A stretch of 8,491 nt of DNA, taken from Chloroflexota bacterium. Lineage in GTDB: Bacteria > Chloroflexota > UBA6077 > FW602-bin22 > JACPQP01. Location: assembly GCA_016190465.1 (NCBI GenBank), contig JACPQP010000465.1:1-8491 (forward strand), given 5' to 3'. Positions 1 to 4,747 of the stretch are shown one piece after another; the stretch's first letter is position 1; the number at the start of each line of letters is the position of its first letter. Below the pieces are notes generated by a model that was given only the letters and a program-made list of their open reading frames with translations, was not told the DNA's origin and did no database searches. The position numbers and the translations under genes are program-made.

Positions 1-32
1 CTGCTCCTCTCCCCGTGGGAGAGGGGACGGGG
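1..32. repeat. Palindromic repeat, copy 1
   Basis: A short stem-loop repeat. CCTCTCCC (6-13) pairs with GGGAGAGG (17-24) around the loop CGT, with flanks CTGCT on the left and GGACGGGG on the right. It recurs at 106-137 with identical arms and flanks but the loop reversed to ACG. It lies just 3' of the tig stop codon. There is no downstream T run, so a terminator role is unproven. Such elements are common between genes in GC-rich Chloroflexota-type genomes. Confidence 0.8.
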
Positions 33-57
33 GAGATGGAGGCGACACCGGAAGTGA

Positions 58-1569
58 CTATACACTGTCGGAGACAGCCAGAAAAACCGGCGTCACTTCG
101 CTCGTCTGCTCCTCTCCCACGGGGAGAGGGGACGGGGCACGAACAGTCCATCTGGACTGTTCGTGGGGCGGCGTCGCTTCGCTCGTCTGCGCTTCGCCGG
201 CCGGCGCGGGAACCTCCGGCTCCGGGCTGGTAGCGATCTCGACGAGCCGGGCCATCGTTTTCCGCGTGCGCAGGAAGTCGGTGACCTGTGCCTGCTGCTC
301 GGGCTTGGCGAGCGGCCGCTGGCCAGCTTCGGCCTGCCTGGGAACCTGCTGATTGATGCGCTCGATCTCGGTCGTCACCTCGTCCGGCGTCACTTCGATC
401 TTCTCGGCGTCGGCAACGGCGTCAAGCACGAGCGATACCCGGAGGTTGTGCGCCGCCTGCTGGCGTAGCTCCTCCTGAAGCTCGGCTTCGCTCCGGCGCC
501 TGAAGCGCAGGTAATCCACCATGGTGAGACCGGACTCGCGAAGCGACTCCTCCAGCCGTTTGAAGAATCGCTCCTGCTCGCGAGCCACCAGCATGGCCGG
601 CAGGTCGACCGTCGCCCGGTCGACTACCGCGCCAACGACCGACTCCTCGAAGTGCCGCCGCGCTTCGAGCACCAGCCGCCCGCGGAGCTCCTCGCGAATC
701 TGCTCGCGGAGCGCCAGCAGTGTCTCGACGTTGCCGACCAGCCGGGCAAACTCGTCGTCGATCGACGGGAGTTGCTTCTCTTTGACCTCGTCGACTTTGA
801 CCCAGAACGTGGCCACCTTTCCAGCGATCTCCGAGTTCGAGTGATCGGATGGCAGCGTCAGCGAGAACTCGTGCGGCTGACCGGGGAGTAAGGTGACGAT
901 CTTCTCGGAGAAGCCCGGGGCGACGCGCGCGTCGAGCTCCTCGCCGACGATGCCCTCGAGATCCTTCTCGTCGATTACGACAACTCCACCTTCCGTGCGC
1001 AACAGCGCCTCGCCGCCCGGCCCATAGAGTCGAGGCGCGGTGCCGACGGTGCCGGTGACGTCGATGATCAAACGATCGCCGGGACGGACCGGGCGATCTA
1101 CTGGCGCCCACTGCGCGTGCTGCTCACGAAGCGCATCGAGCGTGCGATTGATCTGGTCGTTGGAGACCTCGACGTCCAGGGGCTTCAGTCGAACCGAGCG
1201 GTAGTCGTCAAGATCGACGGTCGGGAACACGGGGACGGTGACTCGGAAGTGCAGCGGTTCACCAGGGTTGTAGGCTTCGTCGACATCGACGTCGGGTTTG
1301 GCAATCGGGTGAAGGTCAATCTCCTTCAGCGCATCGCGATAGGCATCCTGCACCGCGGCGTCGATCCCTTCCTGAAGCAGCGCATCTTTGCCCAGGTACC
1401 GCTCGAGGATCTGGCGCGGCGCCTTCCCTTTCCGAAAGCCCGGCACCGTGACGCGATTGGCGAGGTTGCGATATGCACGATCGAGCGCACGCTCGACACG
1501 GTCAGGCTCTACTTCGATATGGAGCAAGACCTGACTATCTTGAAGGCGCTCCGCAGTTACCTTGACCAT
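58..1569 (-). CDS. tig: Trigger factor, ribosome-associated chaperone / peptidyl-prolyl isomerase
   Basis: 503-residue trigger factor, the chaperone that docks at the ribosomal exit tunnel and shields nascent chains in the cytoplasm. The N-terminal ribosome-binding domain (about 1-115) carries the signature GFRKGKAPR at residues 44-52. The FKBP-like isomerase domain spans about 150-263 (starting near PVRPGDRLIIDVTGTV). The helical substrate-binding C-terminal domain covers about 264-446. The ATG start is supported by GGAG five bases upstream (1575-1578) and by the usual family N-terminus. The usual fold ends near residue 446 (RLVEIA). Beyond it lies a low-complexity tail, and residues 459-503 are encoded by repeat DNA: QTSEATP (461-467) and QTSEVTP (488-494) come from two copies of a 21-bp direct repeat. 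That tail is probably not functional, which is an inference. The identification is secure from the motif and the full-length domain order. Confidence 0.97.
   Translation of the reverse strand: MVKVTAERLQDSQVLLHIEVEPDRVERALDRAYRNLANRVTVPGFRKGKAPRQILERYLGKDALLQEGIDAAVQDAYRDALKEIDLHPIAKPDVDVDEAYNPGEPLHFRVTVPVFPTVDLDDYRSVRLKPLDVEVSNDQINRTLDALREQHAQWAPVDRPVRPGDRLIIDVTGTVGTAPRLYGPGGEALLRTEGGVVVIDEKDLEGIVGEELDARVAPGFSEKIVTLLPGQPHEFSLTLPSDHSNSEIAGKVATFWVKVDEVKEKQLPSIDDEFARLVGNVETLLALREQIREELRGRLVLEARRHFEESVVGAVVDRATVDLPAMLVAREQERFFKRLEESLRESGLTMVDYLRFRRRSEAELQEELRQQAAHNLRVSLVLDAVADAEKIEVTPDEVTTEIERINQQVPRQAEAGQRPLAKPEQQAQVTDFLRTRKTMARLVEIATSPEPEVPAPAGEAQTSEATPPHEQSRWTVRAPSPLPVGEEQTSEVTPVFLAVSDSV
106..137. 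repeat. Palindromic repeat, copy 2 (inside tig 3' end)
   Basis: This is the second copy of the element at 1-32. Arms CCTCTCCC (111-118) and GGGAGAGG (122-129) flank the loop ACG. The outer bases match copy 1 in direct orientation, while the core reads as its reverse complement because of the loop. On the minus strand it encodes the trigger factor tail segment around SPLPVGEE. Confidence 0.85.
138..165. repeat. Perfect 13-bp inverted repeat with 2-nt loop
   Basis: CACGAACAGTCCA (138-150) and TGGACTGTTCGTG (153-165) are exact reverse complements separated by TC. The element lies inside the last codons of tig, between the two 21-bp direct repeats. It can form a hairpin in RNA of either strand. 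No T run follows, so it is recorded as a repeat and not as a terminator. Confidence 0.9.
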
Positions 1570-1574
1570 ACCAT

Positions 1575-1578
1575 CTCC
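1575..1578 (-). promoter_or_regulatory. Ribosome binding site of tig
   Basis: On the minus strand GGAG stands five bases before the tig ATG (1567-1569). It fixes the start together with the family-typical N-terminus MVKVTAERL. Confidence 0.75.
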
Positions 1579-1630
1579 GAAAACTGTCCTGGCTCTCCCC
1601 GCTGGCCGCTTGAGGGGATTCCGGCCATCA

Positions 1631-1639
1631 ATTATACCA
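1631..1639 (-). promoter_or_regulatory. Extended -10 promoter of tig
   Basis: On the minus strand the sequence reads TGGTATAAT: a perfect -10 hexamer (1636-1631) with an upstream TG (1639-1638), the extended -10 arrangement. No good -35 hexamer is present at the right distance (GCGGAG at 1659-1654), as is typical when the extended -10 carries the promoter. The predicted transcription start near 1624 would give a leader of about 55 nt before tig. The -35 region lies inside the terminator hairpin of the upstream tRNA gene. Confidence 0.6.
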
Positions 1640-1641
1640 CT

Positions 1642-1669
1642 AAAAAAGGCTCTCTCCGCCGAAGAGCCT
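1642..1669 (-). terminator. Rho-independent terminator of tRNA-Gly
   Basis: On the minus strand AGGCTCT (1669-1663) pairs with AGAGCCT (1653-1647) around a 9-nt loop, followed directly by six Ts (1647-1642, the first shared with the stem base). It begins five bases after the encoded CCA of the tRNA, the usual place for a tRNA transcript terminator. Confidence 0.85.
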
Positions 1670-1673
1670 GTCG

Positions 1674-1748
1674 TGGAGCGGAAGACGGGACTCGAACCCG
1701 CGACCTTCTCCTTGGCAAGGAGATGTGCTACCGCTGCACCACTTCCGC
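1674..1748 (-). tRNA. tRNA-Gly(GCC)
   Basis: A 75-nt cloverleaf. Acceptor arms GCGGAAG (1748-1742) and CTTCCGC (1684-1678) pair fully. The anticodon loop TTGCCAA, with GCC at 1716-1714, is closed by the stem TCTCC/GGAGA. The T arm contains GGTTCGAGTCCC. The discriminator is T and CCA is encoded (1676-1674). A T discriminator is expected for glycine tRNA in bacteria. It reads GGC and GGT codons. It has its own strong promoter and terminator and lies upstream of tig on the same strand. Confidence 0.98.
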
Positions 1749-1758
1749 CTATTCAACC

Positions 1759-1772
1759 GTGTCCCGGGACAC
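1759..1772. repeat. 14-bp perfect palindrome in the tRNA-Gly leader
   Basis: GTGTCCCGGGACAC is self-complementary without a loop. It lies between the predicted transcription start (about 1779) and the tRNA 5' end (1748). It could be a protein-binding site or a leader structure removed by processing; the sequence does not decide between them. Confidence 0.6.
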
Positions 1773-1785
1773 CCGCGTCGGCCTC

Positions 1786-1815
1786 ATTATAGGCGTGAAG
1801 AAATGGCGCTGTCAA
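1786..1815 (-). promoter_or_regulatory. Consensus sigma70-type promoter of tRNA-Gly
   Basis: On the minus strand TTGACA (1815-1810) and TATAAT (1791-1786) both match the consensus exactly, with an 18-nt spacer. The predicted transcription start near 1779 leaves a leader of about 30 nt before the mature tRNA 5' end at 1748. Such strength is expected for a stable RNA gene. Confidence 0.85.
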
Positions 1816-1824
1816 ATTCACGTG

Positions 1825-1833
1825 TGATATAGT
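1825..1833 (+). promoter_or_regulatory. Possible extended -10 promoter for the reductase-nnr unit
   Basis: TGATATAGT contains a five-of-six -10 hexamer (TATAGT, 1828-1833) with an upstream TG. No convincing -35 is present; the corresponding region overlaps the -35 of the divergent tRNA promoter. It is the only recognisable plus-strand promoter in the divergent gap, about 110 bases before the reductase start. Confidence 0.35.
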
Positions 1834-1856
1834 GGGACCCAAGTAGCTGTCAGCAG

Positions 1857-1923
1857 TCAGCGATCAGCACTCAGCCGCGCCAAACGGCCGCGGGACGACC
1901 TCTGGCTGACGGCTGGTCGCTGA
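1857..1923. repeat. Imperfect inverted repeat (hairpin) before the reductase gene
   Basis: The 20-nt left arm 1857-1876 pairs with the right arm 1904-1923 at 17 of 20 positions, plus one G-T wobble. The central part is GC-rich (1877-1903). The motif TCAGC recurs in the arms and in the bases just before them (1847-1860). It looks like a dispersed repeat inserted in the leader, ending three bases before an ATG that may be a false start for the next gene. A transcript from 1825-1833 would carry this hairpin. Confidence 0.75.
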
Positions 1924-1932
1924 TCCATGAGC

Positions 1933-1938
1933 GAGGAG
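1933..1938 (+). promoter_or_regulatory. Ribosome binding site deciding a GTG start
   Basis: GAGGAG lies six bases before GTG 1945, an ideal distance, and inside the coding frame if the upstream ATG (1927) were used. That ATG has no Shine-Dalgarno sequence before it. Confidence 0.65.
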
Positions 1939-1944
1939 AGTGTG

Positions 1945-2691
1945 GTGGAACTGAAAGGAAAAGCAGCGATCGTTACTGGTGGTGGCACCGGGCTGGGACG
2001 GGAGATCAGTCTCCAGCTCGCCGGTCAGGGAGTCGACGTCGCCGTGATCTACTCGCGCTCACGGGACGACGCCGAGCAGACGGTGGGCGACTTGCGCGAG
2101 CGGGGCGTCCGGGCGGTGGCGATCCAGGCCGACGTGGCCGACGACGCCGCGGTCCGGGCGATGGTCCAACGCGCCGTCGACGACTTCGGCTGCCTCGACA
2201 TCCTCGTCAACAACGCCGGGTTCACCGAGTTCGTCGATTTCCGCGACCTGGACGGGCTGACCGAGGGGATCTGGGATCGGACCATCGACGTCAACGTCAA
2301 GGGCGTCTTCTTCTGCACCCGGGCCGCGGCGCCCCATTTGCGCAAGCAGGGCCGGGGCAAGGTGGTCAATGTCACCTCGGTCTCTGGGCTGCGGGCTGGT
2401 GGCAGCAGCATCGCCTACTCCGTTTCCAAGGCGGGCGAGACGATGCTGACGAAGTGCCTGGCGACGGCGCTGGCTCCAGAGATTCAGGTGAATGCGATCG
2501 CACCGGGGATCATGCAGACCCGCTGGGGGCTTCGCTGGGGCGAGGAGAGCTTAAAGAAGATGGCCGAGGACGCGCTGCTCAAGCGGGTGCCATCCCTCGA
2601 GGACATCGCCGCGGGCGTCCTCTTCCTCTGCGAGAACGACTCGATGACCGGCCAGTCGGTCTGCATTGACGGTGGCCGGTGGTTCCACTAA
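1945..2691 (+). CDS. Short-chain dehydrogenase/reductase, FabG-like
   Basis: 248-residue classical SDR oxidoreductase; the longest ORF begins at ATG 1927 and gives 254. Counted from GTG 1945: the cofactor loop TGGGTGLG is at 11-18, basic residues follow the second strand (YSRSR, 36-40, suggesting NADP(H)), and NNAG is at 89-92. The catalytic tetrad appears intact: N117 (DVNVKG), S145 (VTSVSG) and YSVSK with Y158 and K162. The end SMTGQSVCIDGG is typical of 3-oxoacyl-ACP reductase-like SDRs, but the substrate cannot be told from sequence. The start choice rests on GAGGAG six bases upstream and on the common SDR opening MELKGKAAIVTGG. It lies 22 bp before nnr on the same strand, probably in one transcript; a metabolic link is unknown. 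It could be an acyl carrier, sugar or secondary alcohol dehydrogenase. Confidence 0.94.
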   Translation: MELKGKAAIVTGGGTGLGREISLQLAGQGVDVAVIYSRSRDDAEQTVGDLRERGVRAVAIQADVADDAAVRAMVQRAVDDFGCLDILVNNAGFTEFVDFRDLDGLTEGIWDRTIDVNVKGVFFCTRAAAPHLRKQGRGKVVNVTSVSGLRAGGSSIAYSVSKAGETMLTKCLATALAPEIQVNAIAPGIMQTRWGLRWGEESLKKMAEDALLKRVPSLEDIAAGVLFLCENDSMTGQSVCIDGGRWFH

Positions 2692-2713
2692 GTAGTCGTC
2701 AGTTGGCTCGCCC

Positions 2714-4276
2714 ATGAAGATCGTGACGATCGACCAGATGCGCCAACTCGAGCGCGGGACGGAGGCGCTTGGCCTGCCGAGCCCGGCGCTGATGGAGAAC
2801 GCGGGGCGGGCCGTCGCCGACGCGGTGGGCCGAAACTACCCCGTCCACGGACGGCACGTGCTCGTCCTGGTTGGGCCCGGCAACAACGGGGGGGATGGCC
2901 TTGTCGCCGCGCGTCACCTCCACGATATGGGCGCCCGAATCACGCCCTATCTGGTCGGGCGCAGCCTCGTCGACGAGGTGAAGCTCCGTCTCCTCCGCGC
3001 CCGCGGAGTCGGGGTCTGCCTGGCCGCGGATGACCCGGACACGCGGCTCCTCCAGCGGCTGATCGACGGAAGCGACCTGATCCTCGACTCTCTGCTCGGC
3101 ACCGGGAGATCGCGGCCGATCGGCGGGATACTCAGGACCGTGCTCGACCTCGTCAACGCCCGCGAGCGGACGCGCAGCCCCCTTGTCGCCGTGGATCTGC
3201 CGACCGGGCTCGACGCCGACTGCGGTGCGGCCGATCCCCATTGTCCGCGAGCAGATCGCACGATCACGCTCGGCCGGCCAAAGCGCGGCCTGTTTCTGCC
3301 ACCGGGCGCCGAATACGTGGGCGAGTTCACCGTCGTCGACATCGGGCTGGCGCCGGGCCTCGACGACGCGTTCGACCTGGCGCTGGCGACCGCGGACGAC
3401 GTTCGCTCCTGGCTGCCGGTCCGCTTGGCACTGGGACATAAAGGGACCTTTGGCAAGGTGCTCGTCGTCGCTGGATCGGCGAATTACACCGGTGCGCCCG
3501 CGCTGGCCGCGATGGGGGCGTACCGGGCCGGCGCGGGGCTGGTTACGTTGGCGACGCCACGGCGCGTGCAAGCGGTGTTGCAGAGCGCGGTGCTTGAGCC
3601 GACCTGGATGCCGCTGCCCGAGGAGCCGGATGGCTCGCTCGGTCCAGCGGCGGTCGAGGCCATCGGCGCTGCCGCCACCGGATCGGATGCGCTGCTCCTT
3701 GGGCCTGGCCTCGGTCGGAGCGAGGCAACCGCCCGGCTTATCGAGGCTCTGCTCGCCCGGCGGACCGAGCTGGCCCACCTGCGCTGGCTGATCGACGCTG
3801 ATGCCCTCAATCTGCTCGCGGCGATTCCTGAGTTCTGGACTCATCTCCCCGAGCGCTGCGTCCTCACCCCGCACCCCGGAGAGATGACGCGCCTGGCAGG
3901 GCCTCCAGGTGGCCTGGACCGAATCACGCTGGCCGGCGCGGCGGCCAGCCGGTGGCGACAGATCGTGGTGCTCAAGGGGGCGCACACGGTCATCGCCTCG
4001 CCCGGCAATCCTGCGTGGGTGCTGCCGTTCGCCAATCCAGCCCTCGCCACCGCGGGTACCGGCGACGTGCTGGCCGGCCTGATCGCCGGTCTGCTCGCCC
4101 AGGGGCTTCGGCCCGATCGCGCGGCCGTGGCCGGCGCCTATCTCCACGGCCTCGCGGGGGAGCTGCTGAGGCAACGCGCAGGTCCCAGCGGCGGGCTCGC
4201 CAGCGAGCTGCTCGCGTTGGTGCCCGCGGCGATGCAGATGGTGCGGTTGGGCGAGGCGCACGACGCGCCGGCGTGA
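2714..4276 (+). CDS. nnr: Bifunctional NAD(P)H-hydrate epimerase / ADP-dependent NAD(P)H-hydrate dehydratase
   Basis: 520-residue fusion that repairs hydrated NADH and NADPH in the cytoplasm: the first domain interconverts R and S hydrates, the second dehydrates the S form with ADP as phosphate acceptor. The YjeF_N epimerase domain (about 1-225) shows ALMENAGRAVADAV (25-38), the phosphate loop VGPGNNGGDGL (53-63), LDSLLGTG (124-131) and VAVDLPTGLDAD (158-169). The carbohydrate-kinase-like domain (about 235-510) shows GHKGTFGKVLVVAGS (241-255), LLLGPGLGR (327-335), LIDADALNLL (359-368), VLTPHPGEMTRL (383-394), VVLKGAHTVI (418-427) and ATAGTGDVLAGLIAG (445-459), with the catalytic Asp in GTGD (D451). 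Length and order match the bacterial two-domain enzymes. No clear Shine-Dalgarno precedes the ATG, so translation may depend on coupling to the reductase gene 22 bp upstream. Confidence 0.97.
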   Translation: MKIVTIDQMRQLERGTEALGLPSPALMENAGRAVADAVGRNYPVHGRHVLVLVGPGNNGGDGLVAARHLHDMGARITPYLVGRSLVDEVKLRLLRARGVGVCLAADDPDTRLLQRLIDGSDLILDSLLGTGRSRPIGGILRTVLDLVNARERTRSPLVAVDLPTGLDADCGAADPHCPRADRTITLGRPKRGLFLPPGAEYVGEFTVVDIGLAPGLDDAFDLALATADDVRSWLPVRLALGHKGTFGKVLVVAGSANYTGAPALAAMGAYRAGAGLVTLATPRRVQAVLQSAVLEPTWMPLPEEPDGSLGPAAVEAIGAAATGSDALLLGPGLGRSEATARLIEALLARRTELAHLRWLIDADALNLLAAIPEFWTHLPERCVLTPHPGEMTRLAGPPGGLDRITLAGAAASRWRQIVVLKGAHTVIASPGNPAWVLPFANPALATAGTGDVLAGLIAGLLAQGLRPDRAAVAGAYLHGLAGELLRQRAGPSGGLASELLALVPAAMQMVRLGEAHDAPA

Positions 4277-4301
4277 AAAGTATTGAATATTTTGTCTTGG
4301 T

Positions 4302-4330
4302 TTGCCCGCGCGTCGCTCGCGTGGTAGAAT
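4302..4330 (+). promoter_or_regulatory. Promoter of the cysteine-rich small gene
   Basis: TTGCCC (4302-4307) and TAGAAT (4325-4330) are 17 nt apart, and a TG at 4322-4323 gives an extended -10. An AT-rich stretch (4277-4298), unusual in this GC-rich DNA, precedes the -35 and could act as an UP element. The predicted start near 4337 lies downstream of the GTG at 4273 that would give a longer reading frame, arguing against that start. Confidence 0.65.
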
Positions 4331-4331
4331 A

Positions 4332-4365
4332 CAGCAACCCTTCGCTGCGCTCAGGACAGGCTTTT
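4332..4365. repeat. Dispersed repeat in the leader (SLRSGQAF / ACPERSEG type)
   Basis: The stretch containing CTTCGCTGCGCTCAGGACAG resembles a dispersed repeat that in conceptual translations reads SLRSGQAF on one strand and ACPERSEG on the other, as it does here. The family is recognised from memory; only one copy is in this window. It lies between the -10 box (4325-4330) and the ribosome binding site (4366-4373) of the next gene, so it would form most of that gene's 5' leader. Confidence 0.55.
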
Positions 4366-4373
4366 GGGAGGAG
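4366..4373 (+). promoter_or_regulatory. Strong ribosome binding site before an ATC codon
   Basis: GGGAGGAG stands seven bases before ATC 4381. No ATG, GTG or TTG occurs in any sensible position after it, so the site points to ATC as the initiator of the small gene. Confidence 0.65.
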
Positions 4374-4380
4374 ACCAGTC

Positions 4381-4596
4381 ATCCGCGATAACGTCAACTA
4401 TCGTCGCCATCGGAATGCCTGTAAGTACTACCGCGAGGATTGGGATGCCCCCAACGTCCTCTACCGCTGTATCTGCCTGCTCGACATGCCCCCCATGACC
4501 CGTGAGGAGCAGGAGCTCTGCCTGAAGAGCCGGCGTGGCTGCTGGCGATTTGCCAACACCATTGAGACCGCCGCCGTCTTGGTCTCCGCCGACTAG
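4381..4596 (+). CDS. Cysteine-rich small protein, function unknown, apparent ATC start
   Basis: A 71-residue protein that I do not recognise with certainty. It opens (I/M)RDNVNYRRHRNACKYYRED and has five cysteines at 14, 30, 32, 47 and 54, with CIC at 30-32 and a GCW motif at 53-55. Cysteine content this high in a small cytoplasmic protein suggests metal binding (zinc or an iron-sulfur cluster), an inference only. It is rich in Arg, Tyr and Trp and has no signal peptide or membrane segment. It has its own promoter (4302-4330) and a strong GGGAGGAG seven bases before ATC. The first in-frame ATG (4486) would remove half the protein including three of the five cysteines. An in-frame GTG at 4273 overlaps the nnr stop but would add 36 residues of repeat-derived sequence and lies upstream of the promoter. 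The reading frame looks real; the exact start is the uncertain part. Confidence 0.7.
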   Translation: MRDNVNYRRHRNACKYYREDWDAPNVLYRCICLLDMPPMTREEQELCLKSRRGCWRFANTIETAAVLVSAD

Positions 4597-4747
4597 CCGG
4601 CATCTGGACCGCACCATCGGCTACCTGTCGGCACGATTCTTGCAACGCCTCCCGTTGAGCGTCGTCGCCATCCCTTGCCTGATCGCTTCTTTCCCGAGAG
4701 CATCGCGCACTTTCGGCGACCTACCTGGCGGGAGGAGGCCCATCCCC
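4597..4747 (+). other. Intergenic region before the glycosyltransferase
   Basis: 151 bp without a gene of its own. It holds a sigma54-like sequence (4629-4644) and a strong purine-rich ribosome binding site, GGGAGGAGG, at 4730-4738, ten bases before the next ATG. No T-run terminator for the small gene is visible. A 6-bp inverted repeat (GAGACC 4564-4569, GGTCTC 4581-4586) inside that gene's 3' end has no T run. Confidence 0.6.
4629..4644 (+). promoter_or_regulatory. Sigma54-like -24/-12 sequence
   Basis: CGGCACGATTCTTGCA matches the RpoN consensus TGGCACG-N4-TTGCA at all positions except the first. The GG (4630-4631) and GC (4642-4643) are exactly ten bases apart. It is on the coding strand about 105 bases before the glycosyltransferase ATG. 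Whether this organism has RpoN is unknown, so its function is uncertain. Confidence 0.35.

Larger units (their letters stand above)
89..190. repeat. Pair of 21-bp direct repeats, 81 bp apart
   Basis: Copies at 89-109 and 170-190 differ at one base (A95 versus G176). Each begins GGCGTC and ends CTCGTCTGC. They bracket the palindromic repeat (106-137) and the perfect inverted repeat (138-165). This looks like a tandem duplication of a repeat module. In tig they encode the twin peptides QTSEVTP and QTSEATP. Confidence 0.85.

Noticed and set aside
1..190. Possible CRISPR array in the repeat cluster at the left end
   Set aside because: Repeat spacing is irregular, there are only two copies of each unit, and the spacers themselves are palindromic repeats. 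No cas gene is visible.
1117..1827. Plus-strand frame of 236 codons across the tig 5' end and tRNA-Gly
   Set aside because: It is antisense to tig and runs through the tRNA gene, terminator and both promoters, so it cannot be a real protein gene.
2699..4261. Long minus-strand open frame of 520 codons opposite nnr
   Set aside because: nnr on the plus strand has every family motif. The antisense frame is a GC-rich shadow full of Arg, Gln and His with no recognisable domain, and its nearly equal length follows from codon bias.
4273..4380. GTG start overlapping the nnr stop, extending the small cysteine-rich gene by 36 residues
   Set aside because: The extension covers an AT-rich promoter and a dispersed repeat, the GTG lies upstream of the likely transcription start, and the conserved-looking part begins after GGGAGGAG at 4381. 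It remains possible if read from an nnr transcript.
4535..4747. Upstream ATG giving a 443-residue glycosyltransferase
   Set aside because: The extra 71 residues are unlike the family N-terminus, overlap the small gene and run through the ribosome binding site before ATG 4748.
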